From the NCBI GenBank assembly GCA_016708025.1, contig JADJGQ010000002.1, positions 992,001 to 1,056,000 of the forward strand: 64,000 nt of DNA. The letters are read 5' to 3'. A program made the translations under genes and the position numbers. Numbering within the stretch: position 1 is the first letter of the stretch; every line of letters starts with the position of its first letter. Of this stretch, positions 55,001 through 63,041 are shown one piece after another. Below the pieces are notes generated by a model. That model did not search any database and was not told the DNA's origin. It saw nothing but the letters and a program-made list of their open reading frames with translations. This stretch comes from a bacterium (GTDB lineage Bacteria; Zixibacteria; MSB-5A5; GN15; FEB-12).

Positions 55001-55225
55001 TGTGTCGGCACCACCGGCAATGTGAATATGTCTGCGTTAGAGTCACCCGATCTCACAGATCTTTCGATGTTGATCTCTTACCTGACGGTCACCCCTCGAC
55101 CGATCCTGCCGTGTGATGTGGAGGCAAATGTTTCGGCAGCGGGGACAATTGACTTGTCCGATCTCTCTCTGCTGATCTCGTACTTGACGCAAACTCCGCG
55201 GCCGGTCCTTCCGAATTGCCCGTGA
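52097..55225 (+). CDS. Giant exported protein: His-motif N-domain, G8/beta-helix body, dockerin-like tail
   Basis: A 1042-residue exported protein (signal TVILTIFLLLCSACLFGQ). Residues ~30-335 form a domain I cannot name, with conserved PHPLHD (136-141), GAHRCN (164-169), QPHGF (221-225) and HLEQ (308-311), suggestive of a metal-dependent amidohydrolase. From ~344 there is a G8-like segment (SGSWTDPDTWVGGSVPGPGDDVLIAAGHTISVDD) leading into a long right-handed beta-helix. The last ~75 residues, from CCVGTTGNVN, are the two-repeat dockerin-like module. The gene follows the PgsW-like gene after 56 bases with no terminator between, so it probably belongs to the operon; a clear terminator follows it. 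A longer paralogue lies at 56.9 kb. The exact start (52097 or ATG 52112) is uncertain. Confidence 0.82.
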   Translation: MAKKSMRTVILTIFLLLCSACLFGQTSRSGDIEFHIDSLIDNMPGETPSGLYQQPGAASRATWRVIIQNILAGTYSVADSAASTLDYEICQFTDTVATPDKLYYVLQRKTTATARFWGTFVFNPAPYRPALVIQCPHPLHDLNTGQEGFYAFRKSGARAYFVSGAHRCNGLTASTCSGSTSVCSETAQAYRYSDQAHVVLSTFQITTEEMLTAIPNLVAVQPHGFSQEVGDPDLIISNGTRYTPINDLLLDLRDNLLIQDPSLTFKITHIDLDWDRLTGRDNTQGRLINGSADPCGTAPTSSTGRFLHLEQKYSGLRDSRANWDKLANAIIATFPPLLDFATTQSGSWTDPDTWVGGSVPGPGDDVLIAAGHTISVDDTLAFCKNLSFGGNDALIDLNAKTRLNIYGNMTLFSETHIAFSAGWSADSAYVMLAGNLPAVLSGWSTTGGSTSFRDLIIAKDSGITVRTGGNGMRFAVQHSLEVHSGGFVLAVDDDLESRWASSGNFTSDQQLLITVQPGAEFSFEDGTGSHWVRANTGSVPIGPMTVYGDALLIDASSSDISINGITIKAGGELNLNTGLGSTTSGPMFNPGTITIDSGGSLLQETTSNIWFDTTILIVSDGAVYKTSSSTTVFPPTLVNNGRVRYQRNPSSATTDQTVIDTNYIDIEFSFAGNGTKKLWNVTSNRTVSDSLETNNSATLVLTGNGSYVQVNDVLRMTSGTIDNSAGTANLLLANGALISRATGTITNPPQFGGQVDLRYTSSLAAVTTGPELPTGASTLRNLTVASPTQIVSLGATATVNGQLALTSGGLSTGANTIVLSPTATMVETTDTVVQGRVRTTRTVSQNLQESFGGMGIQITATGVAPGSTRVDRVTGSAVTLPSGASILRVFEIRPTNRTGVNATLVLHYATSELNGLLEPSLALYRSIDSGTTWTLVEGSTIDTAANSLTVTNLADLGWFTAGFASQSCCVGTTGNVNMSALESPDLTDLSMLISYLTVTPRPILPCDVEANVSAAGTIDLSDLSLLISYLTQTPRPVLPNCP
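53107..54420. repeat. Beta-helix cassette, copy in the 1042-residue protein
   Basis: This segment and 60067-61380 encode nearly the same protein (for example SAGWSADSAYVMLAGNLPA, ESRWASSGNFTSDQQL, TTSGPMFNPGTITIDSG) and remain recognisably similar in DNA with mostly synonymous differences. It is a duplicated ~1.3-kb cassette. Confidence 0.8.
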
Positions 55226-55252
55226 AGAATCGGACAAATATAGTAGCAGTAC

Positions 55253-55283
55253 ACAGGTCTCGCCGATGCGAGGCCTGTCTTTT
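55253..55283 (+). terminator. Rho-independent terminator after the 1042-residue protein gene
   Basis: ACAGGTCTCG (55253-55262) pairs with CGAGGCCTGT (55269-55278), 10 bp with one G-U pair and a 6-base loop, followed by CTTTTTG. It marks the end of the long operon. Confidence 0.85.
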
Positions 55284-55647
55284 TGAAGGGAGTTTTTGGC
55301 TCCAGGAGCCGAAAAACCGCTGTGCCACCGACAAGAATTTGACTGAGCGAACAAAGCACGAGGAAGTGTGCTGAATCAGCCCGAATTGGGTTAAATTATC
55401 TATGATATGCGTACCTAACTCATTGTCGTACAACACTCATTAGTTTGGCACGGCAGTTGAGTACAACATCTTTGAGGAATTCCGTCAACACTCAGCGTGC
55501 GACCGAAATTCTCACCAACAAGGTTCGCAAGTGGAACTGGTGATCATGGTGCAACTTCCAAACTCCAGTCAGCCCCGAACATGGAAGTCCCCGGAGTCTC
55601 GCTGACAGATGTCCCATGACCCTTCGACAGCTAAAAAGGCAGAGGTC
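55284..55647. other. Intergenic region upstream of the racemase gene
   Basis: Holds a sigma-54-like promoter (55446-55461). Otherwise no coding frame or hairpin is convincing. Confidence 0.4.
55446..55461 (+). promoter_or_regulatory. Sigma-54-like -24/-12 promoter of the racemase gene
   Basis: TGGCAC (55446-55451), five bases, then TTGAG (55457-55461). The -24 element is exact; the -12 has GA where the consensus has GC. The word TTTGGCAC is identical to that before the Pgs-type operon (40809-40824). Confidence 0.45.
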
Positions 55648-56700
55648 ATGCACTCGAATCGTTCAATTGGATTGGACTTCAGTTTCATCCGCCGCATGGC
55701 GGTGACCTGCCTGTTGCTTTGCCTGATTTCGATGACTGACCTGATCGCCAGCAGTCTGAGTGGCCATTCACTCAAGAGTGCGGGGCTTTCCGGACGGAAG
55801 ACCCTCACGGTTTTGATCACTGATTCCGGCCTCGGTGGCATGTCTGTTCTGGCGACGATCGAGCATCGACTTCAGCAATGTCATCTCGCGGATCGGGTCA
55901 AGCTGGTCTTTGCGAATGCCCTTCCCGACAACGATCATACATACAATCAGATGGCGACTCTGGAAGCAAAAGCGACCACCTTCTCGGCCGCTTTGGACGG
56001 CTTTGTCCTTCGCTATCATCCCGACCTGATCCTGATCGCCTGCAACACACTCTCTGTGGTCTATCCGCATACGGCATTCGCCGCAGATCCGTCCGTACCG
56101 GTTTACGGGATAGTCGATCTGGGCGCGTCATTGATCGCCTCGCATATGGCCGCAGATTCCGCCGGCGACGTGGTCATTCTCGGCACTCCCACCACGGCAG
56201 AATCAAATGCACATCGACGACAATTGGAAGCGGCCGGCATAAGCTCCTCGCGGATCATTGTGCAGGGGTGCGAGCAATTGGAGACGGAGATTCAGGCGGA
56301 TCCATCCAGTGATATCGTCCAGACAATGATCGATATGTATGCGCAGGAGGCGCTCAGCCGGCGGAATTCCAACCGTCAGGGTGAACTCGCCGTGGCGCTC
56401 TGTTGCACTCATTACAGCTATGCGCGCGATCATTTCCAACGCGCTTTTGCGGCTCTGACCTCTCAGCCGGTCGCCATAATTGATCCGAATCGGGCGATGG
56501 CAGATGCACTATTTGAGGGTGCGGATTGCGCTAGCGCAACCGCCACGGCTATTGAGGTCGAGGTAATTTCGCGGGCCAAGGTTGCTCCAAACGATATCGC
56601 CGCGATTGCCCGAATGCTGGAGTCTGAATCCCCGGCCGCCGCCGCTGCGCTCCGCAATTTCACGCTCGACACAACACTTTTTGCATATAGACCAAAATGA
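55648..56700 (+). CDS. Glutamate racemase (Asp/Glu racemase family) with an apparent export signal
   Basis: About 350 residues. The racemase core shows TVLITDSGLGGMSVLATIE (catalytic Asp/Ser region), LPDNDHTYNQM, LILIACNTLSVVYP (first catalytic Cys), VPVYGIVDLGASLIA and ALCCTHYSYARDHF (second catalytic Cys and His). Both cysteines are intact, so it should interconvert L- and D-glutamate. Unlike cytoplasmic MurI, the core is preceded by ~55 residues with a charged start and hydrophobic stretch (FIRRMAVTCLLLCLISMTDLIASS), a signal peptide or anchor. ATG 55648 is chosen; ATG 55609 is possible. It lies between two giant envelope proteins and downstream of pgsBC, suggesting racemisation of extracytoplasmic glutamate for or from a gamma-glutamyl polymer. 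Confidence 0.85.
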   Translation: MHSNRSIGLDFSFIRRMAVTCLLLCLISMTDLIASSLSGHSLKSAGLSGRKTLTVLITDSGLGGMSVLATIEHRLQQCHLADRVKLVFANALPDNDHTYNQMATLEAKATTFSAALDGFVLRYHPDLILIACNTLSVVYPHTAFAADPSVPVYGIVDLGASLIASHMAADSAGDVVILGTPTTAESNAHRRQLEAAGISSSRIIVQGCEQLETEIQADPSSDIVQTMIDMYAQEALSRRNSNRQGELAVALCCTHYSYARDHFQRAFAALTSQPVAIIDPNRAMADALFEGADCASATATAIEVEVISRAKVAPNDIAAIARMLESESPAAAAALRNFTLDTTLFAYRPK

Positions 56701-56897
56701 CAAGACAGGATCGAACATGCTATGGGGACAGTCGGATGAACCGGATCGGTTCGTCTACGGCTGTATGGCGGAGGTATGGACGACGCAGAGATATTCAGAG
56801 CTGGCAGGTTGACTGCTGTCCAGCGGGCGAATGGCAATCAAATCCGGCAGCGGGCTGCGCGCGCACTCGCTGAAAGACCGGCAGGAGGATTCACACT

Positions 56898-59800
56898 GTG
56901 ATGTACCGAATGATACTGATGGCGGCGTTCATGCTCTGCGCCAGCGTTAGCGGCCAGGTCATGATCTCTGGTGATCTCACCAGCCATGTCGACTCGATCA
57001 TCGCCGCTTCCCCAGGCGAAGATGGTCCGGATCTCGACAAGTATGCAGAACCAACAACTACCGAAAGCCAGATCTGGCGACAGATCGTGCAGGCGATGTT
57101 GAGCGGGAATTACAGTACCGCCCACTCTCTCGCCGGTACGATAGATTACCGGGTGGTCCAGTTCACCGACACCCCACCGGCGATCGACCAGGTTTACTTT
57201 CTGCTCGAGAGGACTCCTGCCTCGACCGACAAATATTGGGGAGCGTTTGTTTTTAATCCGACCCCGAGTCGGTCGAAGCTGGTGATTCAGGCTCCGCACC
57301 CGCTCCAGAACCGGAATACGGGAAACCAGGGAGTTCGTGTTTTCCAGACGACCGATGCCTGGATCTTCTGCGTCGCCGGAACCCACAAATGTAATTCCAC
57401 CAGCTATTCGCCCTGCGACGGATCCTCGACCTCGTGTGCCGATACCTCCGAACCATATCGCAATGGCGATCAGGCACATGCCGAAACAGCCACTTTCCAG
57501 GTAACAACCGAAGAGATCCTGGCTTACCGGCCGAATGCTATCATCCTTCAGCCCCATGGATACACGAAAGGGGAGGGGGGACCGGATGATCCGGATATCA
57601 TCATGAGCAACGGCTCAACCCTGACTCCGCCGAGCAGTTACCTGACGCAACTTCGCACCAATCTGCTGGCGCAGGATAATACCCTGACATTCAAGATCGC
57701 TCATCTTGATCTGGCGTATACTTATTTCCTGGGTCGCGACAACCTTCAAGGGCGTCTGGTCAATGGCTCGGTTGATCCCTGCAACACCGCAGCGACAGCG
57801 AATTCCGGTAACTTCATTCACCTTGAACAGGCATGGGATAAACTTCGCGACACCGAAGCCAACTGGGACAAGCTGGCCGATGCCGCCGCGTTGACTTTCG
57901 CACCCGATGTCGTGGTGACTTCTGCGCAGTCCGGTTCCTGGACCGATCCGAATACCTGGGCGGGCGGAGTTGTTCCGACCCAATCAGACTCAGTTCTGAT
58001 CGCGTCCGGTCATGTGATCTCGATCGATGATCGCAATGCGGCCTGTCAGTCTATTACGTTTGCCGATACTTCGGCGCATATTGATCTGAACGCCAAAAGC
58101 ACACTCTCCATTTATGGTAATATGGCGTTGGCGGCACAGACCCATAACGTCTTTTCCGCCGGATGGTCCAGCGACAGCGCGTATGTTCGCTTCGCCGGCG
58201 GGGCGACTCAAACTCTTTCCGGCTGGAGTACGTCGGCTGGCTCGACCTCTTTCCGAGATATTATCGTCGAGAAGGATTCCGGTACGGTAGTCCAGACTGC
58301 CGGTACCAATATGCGGTTCGCTATCCAGAACAGCCTTGATATCATCAGCGGCCGGTTCATTATCAACACCGATGATGAGTTGGAAGCCCGCTGGGCCAGC
58401 AGTGCTTTGCTAACCGGCAACCGTGATCTCACGATCACTGTACACGCTGATGGTGAATTCCGTCTGCTCGATGGTGCGACCGGCACTCACTGGGTTCGCA
58501 GCGAAGCCGCATCTGCCCCGATCGGCCCAATGACCGTCTATGGGATCGCCTCGTTCGCCGATGGCAGTTCTTCCGATATCAGCATGGCCGGTATAACCGT
58601 CAAGAGTGGCGGTACACTTGAATTGGGACTCAATCTCTGGAGTTCCACCAACGGTGCGACCTTCAATCCGGACTCGATCATGGTCGAAGCGGGCGGAAGC
58701 ATTTACGCGACCACCACTTCCAATATCTGGTTCGACACGACCATCCTGGTCCTGAGCCAGGGAGCGACCTATCGCACCACCGGCAGCTCCACCGTTTTTC
58801 CGGCGAACTTTGTGAATAACGGCAAGGTGCGCTATCAAAGAGCCAGCTCAACGAACCAGAACGTTGTTGATGTCAATTACTACGATCTGGAGATGAGCTT
58901 CTCAGATGGTCCGCACAATAAGGTCTGGACGCTGGCTGGAAGCCGGAATGTGACCGACAGCTTGATCATCAATAACAATGCGATCTTCGCTCCTGCGGCT
59001 ACTACTCCCCAGGTGTTGACGATCGGCAATACGCTTCGGCTCACTTCCGGGACATTTGATAACAGCAACGCCAATGTGACAATCAACATGGCCGATGGCG
59101 CCGTGATCTCACGTGCCACCGGTACCATTGCCAATACGCCGACTTTCGCAGGCGTTGTTGATCTGAAGTATACCAGTACGACGACCTCGGTCACCACTGG
59201 CGAAGAGATGCCTGGTTCATCCTCAGTGTTGCGTGATCTCACTGTTTTTACGACCGGGCAGACCCTGTCGCTCGGGTCGGATGCAACCGTCAACCGCGAA
59301 CTGACGCTCTCAGCTGGAACATTCGACAATGATGGTGTCGACAACGACTATTCACTCACCATGGCCGATGGTGCGGCGATTCGACGGGCGACCGCCGATC
59401 TGACCACTGCGCCGTCATTTGATGGTGTAGTTGATGTCGAGTATATCAGTACGGTCAGCACCGTGACTACTGGTGCGGAGATTCCGGCTGGGTCGTCCGT
59501 GCTTCGCAATCTGACTGTCACCGGTGACAAAGGAGTAACCCTTGGCAGTAACGCTACGGTAAACGGTGCGGTCAATATTACTGGCAGCGACCTCAATACC
59601 GGTTCCTTTACGCTGACTCTTGCACCGGGTGCGACGATCACAGAATCCAATGGCTACTCGGTCATCGGTAACCTGGTCACCACTCGGACCCTGAGCCAGT
59701 CGACCGCGGAGACTTTCGGCGGAATCGGCCTTCAGATCACGGCGAATGGTGGCGCACCGGGATCTACTGTCGTCACTCGTGTAACCGGCCAGCCGCAGAC

Positions 59801-62453
59801 CGTCAACGGCAATCCGAGCATTGGCCGCTATTTTGATATCTCGCCGACTAACAATACGGGCCTTGGCGCCACGATGGTCTTCCGTTACGACCAATCCGAA
59901 CTCAACGCGCTCGACGAGAACACGCTCGTGCTGTACGCGTCATCGGATGGCGGCAACACCTGGAGCATTCGCGGAGGTCTCAGAGACACCGCGGCCAACA
60001 CCGTGACGCTCTCCGGCGTCAACGCATTTTCGCGCTGGACCCTCAGCGGTCTGGTGATGACCGGCCAGGCGATCTCTGCGCAGTCCGGTTCCTGGACCAA
60101 CCCAACCACCTGGCTTGGAAATGCGATACCGGAAGAGACCGATGATGTGTTGATCATGTCCGGTCACACGATCTCGGTTGATGATACGATGGCATTCTGT
60201 GAAGACCTGACTTTTGGCGGTGCCGACGCCCTGATCGACATGAATGCCAAGAGCCGGCTCACGATCTACGGCAATATGACGCTCTTTAACGAGACGCATA
60301 ACGTCTTTTCAGCTGGCTGGTCGGCTGATTCTGCCTACGTGATGTTGGCCGGTAATCTCCCGGCTACGCTCGCGGGATGGTCTACCAGTGGTGGTTCGAC
60401 CTCCTTCCGCGACCTGATCATCGCGAAAGACTCCGGCGTCACTGTCCGCACCGGCGGAAACGCAATGCGTTTCGCCGTCCAGCATAGCTTCGAGATCCGC
60501 AGCGGCATTTTCATTCTCGCTGTTGATGATGATTTTGAATCACGCTGGACCTCCAGCGGCAACTTCACTGCTGATCAGCAATTGACGACAGTCGTCCAGG
60601 CGGGTGCAGAATTCCATCTCGAGGATGGCACTAATTCCCACTGGATCCGCTCCAACACCGGCTCGGCGCCGATCGGCCCGATGACGATTTACGGTGAAGC
60701 GGAATTCATCGATGCCAGCTCTTCGGATATCAGCATCAATAATATTGCCGTCAAAGCAGGTGGCACTCTTCATCTCAACACTGGACTTGGCACCACCACA
60801 TCCGGTCCGATGTTCAACCCCGGGACGATCACGATCGATTCCGGAGCCATCATGCTGCAGGAGACAACCTCCGAGATCTGGTTTGATACCAGCATCGTCA
60901 TTCTCTCCCGCGGCGGACTTTACAAAACGACCTCTTCCACCACCGTTTTCCCGCCGACGCTGGTGAACGATGGACGGGTTCGTTATCAGCGCAATCCGAG
61001 TTCAGCCACTACCGACCAGGTGGTGATCGACACCAGCTATTTCGATGTTGAATTCAGCTTTGCCGGAAACAACACGAAGAAGCTCTGGGCGGTCAATGCC
61101 AATCGGACAGTTGCTGACAGCCTCGAAGTGAACAACTCGGCTACCCTGGTGCTCACTGGAAACGGTTCGACGATCCAGATCGATAGCATGCTTCGCCTGA
61201 CATCGGGATCGATCGACAACAGTGCCGGGACAGCCAATCTGACGCTGGCAAATGGTGCCGAAATCTCTCGCGCTACTGGTACTATCAGCAATGCGCCGGT
61301 ATTTGCCGGAGTAGTTGATGTTCGCTACACCAGTTCACTGGCCTCCGTGCCGACCGGTCCGGAACTTCCGGTCAATACGTCGACTCTTCGCAATCTGACG
61401 GTGTATTCACCCGATCAGACCGTGACACTCAGTGACGATGTCACGGTCAATAGTCAGATGACACTCTCAAGCGGGACGTTTGACAACAATGGTTCAAGTG
61501 ACGATAAAGTGCTGCATATGGCGGCGTTGTCGACTATTCGCCGTGCTACCGGCGCTCTGGCCGCCGCGCCGACCTTTGACGGCATGGTCAATGTCGAATA
61601 TATCAGCACACTTGATTCCGTGATCAGTGGTCCTGAACTTCCTGTGGCGACTGGCGTACTCCAGAACCTGTCGATTCTGGGGAACAAGGGAGTCCGGCTG
61701 GGATCGAATGTGACGGTCAATGGACAGCTCCATCTGGCTGACAGCATTCTCAACACCAACGGCTTCACGGCCACTCTTGGTTCGAGTGCGACAATTCTGG
61801 AGGACTCGATCTGGGTGGTGCAGGGACGTGTCGGGACTACTCGGACTGTTGCCACCGGCGTACTGAATACGTTTGGCGGACTCGGTCTTTCGGTTAATGC
61901 CGCAGGCACTGCGCCTGGCAGTACGCAGGTAGTCCGTGTGACCGGTACGGCGAAAACCGTCGCCGGTGCGCCCGGGATCCTGCGCTATTTCGAAGTCCGC
62001 CCAACCACGCGCCTGAATGTGAATGCGGCGATCGTATTCCACTACAGCGAACGTGAACTGAACGGCCTGACCGAAGCGACGCTGACACTCTATAACAGTC
62101 TCGACAGTGGCGCAACCTGGTCGCCGGTGACTGGTACTCTTGATACCGCCGCCAATACCATTACAGTCGCCAGCTTGAAGGACCTGGGCTGGTTGACTGC
62201 CGGTGGTCCGACCACGAGCTGCTGTATTGGATTCACCGGTAACGTCAACAAGAGCGCTTTAGAGATCCCCGATCTTTCGGATCTGTCACTCTTGATCTCT
62301 TACCTGACTGTTACCCCTCGTCCGGTTCTCCCGTGTATTGCCGAAGCCAACGTCAACGGCTCGGTCGCCACGACCCCGGATCTTTCAGACCTTTCACTGT
62401 TGATCTCATACCTGACGGTTACTCCGCGGCCGGTTCTTCCGAACTGCCAATAG
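56898..62453 (+). CDS. Giant exported paralogue: His-motif N-domain, two G8/beta-helix units, dockerin-like tail
   Basis: A 1851-residue exported protein (signal MILMAAFMLCASVSGQ; GTG 56898 with GGAGG upstream). Residues ~25-335 share the N-domain of the 1042-residue protein: PHPLQN (133-138), GTHKCN (161-166), QPHGY (218-222) and IHLEQ near 310. Two tandem units follow, each beginning with a G8-like segment: SGSWTDPNTWAGGVVPTQSD near 345 and SGSWTNPTTWLGNAIPEETD near 1060. The second is far closer to the unit of the paralogue than to the first unit of this protein. The tail from CCIGFTGNVN has two DLSDLSLLISYLTVTPRPVL repeats. It lies 197 bases after the racemase gene, perhaps in the same transcript, and ends at a strong terminator. 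Likely surface-associated; activity unknown. Confidence 0.82.
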   Translation: MMYRMILMAAFMLCASVSGQVMISGDLTSHVDSIIAASPGEDGPDLDKYAEPTTTESQIWRQIVQAMLSGNYSTAHSLAGTIDYRVVQFTDTPPAIDQVYFLLERTPASTDKYWGAFVFNPTPSRSKLVIQAPHPLQNRNTGNQGVRVFQTTDAWIFCVAGTHKCNSTSYSPCDGSSTSCADTSEPYRNGDQAHAETATFQVTTEEILAYRPNAIILQPHGYTKGEGGPDDPDIIMSNGSTLTPPSSYLTQLRTNLLAQDNTLTFKIAHLDLAYTYFLGRDNLQGRLVNGSVDPCNTAATANSGNFIHLEQAWDKLRDTEANWDKLADAAALTFAPDVVVTSAQSGSWTDPNTWAGGVVPTQSDSVLIASGHVISIDDRNAACQSITFADTSAHIDLNAKSTLSIYGNMALAAQTHNVFSAGWSSDSAYVRFAGGATQTLSGWSTSAGSTSFRDIIVEKDSGTVVQTAGTNMRFAIQNSLDIISGRFIINTDDELEARWASSALLTGNRDLTITVHADGEFRLLDGATGTHWVRSEAASAPIGPMTVYGIASFADGSSSDISMAGITVKSGGTLELGLNLWSSTNGATFNPDSIMVEAGGSIYATTTSNIWFDTTILVLSQGATYRTTGSSTVFPANFVNNGKVRYQRASSTNQNVVDVNYYDLEMSFSDGPHNKVWTLAGSRNVTDSLIINNNAIFAPAATTPQVLTIGNTLRLTSGTFDNSNANVTINMADGAVISRATGTIANTPTFAGVVDLKYTSTTTSVTTGEEMPGSSSVLRDLTVFTTGQTLSLGSDATVNRELTLSAGTFDNDGVDNDYSLTMADGAAIRRATADLTTAPSFDGVVDVEYISTVSTVTTGAEIPAGSSVLRNLTVTGDKGVTLGSNATVNGAVNITGSDLNTGSFTLTLAPGATITESNGYSVIGNLVTTRTLSQSTAETFGGIGLQITANGGAPGSTVVTRVTGQPQTVNGNPSIGRYFDISPTNNTGLGATMVFRYDQSELNALDENTLVLYASSDGGNTWSIRGGLRDTAANTVTLSGVNAFSRWTLSGLVMTGQAISAQSGSWTNPTTWLGNAIPEETDDVLIMSGHTISVDDTMAFCEDLTFGGADALIDMNAKSRLTIYGNMTLFNETHNVFSAGWSADSAYVMLAGNLPATLAGWSTSGGSTSFRDLIIAKDSGVTVRTGGNAMRFAVQHSFEIRSGIFILAVDDDFESRWTSSGNFTADQQLTTVVQAGAEFHLEDGTNSHWIRSNTGSAPIGPMTIYGEAEFIDASSSDISINNIAVKAGGTLHLNTGLGTTTSGPMFNPGTITIDSGAIMLQETTSEIWFDTSIVILSRGGLYKTTSSTTVFPPTLVNDGRVRYQRNPSSATTDQVVIDTSYFDVEFSFAGNNTKKLWAVNANRTVADSLEVNNSATLVLTGNGSTIQIDSMLRLTSGSIDNSAGTANLTLANGAEISRATGTISNAPVFAGVVDVRYTSSLASVPTGPELPVNTSTLRNLTVYSPDQTVTLSDDVTVNSQMTLSSGTFDNNGSSDDKVLHMAALSTIRRATGALAAAPTFDGMVNVEYISTLDSVISGPELPVATGVLQNLSILGNKGVRLGSNVTVNGQLHLADSILNTNGFTATLGSSATILEDSIWVVQGRVGTTRTVATGVLNTFGGLGLSVNAAGTAPGSTQVVRVTGTAKTVAGAPGILRYFEVRPTTRLNVNAAIVFHYSERELNGLTEATLTLYNSLDSGATWSPVTGTLDTAANTITVASLKDLGWLTAGGPTTSCCIGFTGNVNKSALEIPDLSDLSLLISYLTVTPRPVLPCIAEANVNGSVATTPDLSDLSLLISYLTVTPRPVLPNCQ
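60067..61380. repeat. Beta-helix cassette, copy in the 1851-residue protein
   Basis: Partner of 53107-54420; encodes the second G8/beta-helix unit of the larger paralogue. Protein similarity is very high and DNA differences are mostly at third positions. Confidence 0.8.
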
Positions 62454-62480
62454 CGAATGTAATCTGAACAGGGAAATGCA

Positions 62481-62513
62481 GAGGGCGACCAACCGGTCGC
62501 CCTCTTTCGTTTT
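62481..62513 (+). terminator. Rho-independent terminator after the 1851-residue protein gene
   Basis: A 10-bp perfect stem GAGGGCGACC (62481-62490) / GGTCGCCCTC (62495-62504) with loop AACC is followed by TTTCGTTTT. Confidence 0.92.
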
Positions 62514-63041
62514 GAGAAATTGAGGTCAATCATCAGTTTTGTCCCAGGCGCACAGTTTGGTCGCGGTGCACGCAGGCAATCGTTCTGCTAATAAGCCAGA
62601 GACTCGACTCAATCCACCCGCACGACCAAATTGGCTACAGGCTTTCCCATACGTTGACCTTCGGGTTCTGACCTCTTGATCAACGAGACGTCCGGTGATT
62701 TTTTGCCTAAAAGAGTTTGGGTTCCCCTATTTCACATTCTGGATAAACCCGGTGTGGGTCCATGTCCGTCTAGTTGAATTAGTCAATCTACAGTGCAACC
62801 TCTTGTGTCTTACCAATGACAAATGGGAGACAGAGGGCTGGGTTGATGGCCCATTAGTTTAAGAACTTGAAGACTAATTGTCGGGTCGGACCTCCAAAGT
62901 GCCCGCTTGGCAAAATGGTTCTGGTAACCTATATTGTAGTGGTTCGAAATTCTGTAGACAAGCCAGTCGAGAATAGCCAAAGTCACAATTGCGATGTTAA
63001 CGGACGAAATGCAGCGAATTTGTTTGCTCTTGCGGCGGTTC
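62514..63041. other. Lower-GC intergenic region
   Basis: No gene, repeat or RNA that I can support. Base composition falls compared with the genes to the left, continuing into the gene at the right edge, which hints at a different origin. Confidence 0.35.

Noticed and set aside
62215..62453. Two near-identical ~60-base DNA repeats at a gene end, possibly an attachment site
   Set aside because: They encode the two repeats of the dockerin-like module and have a coding explanation.
62590..62625. Sequence resembling a tRNA or tmRNA 3' end (GACTCGACTCAATCC...ACCA)
   Set aside because: No matching 5' acceptor strand, D-arm or anticodon arm can be drawn upstream.
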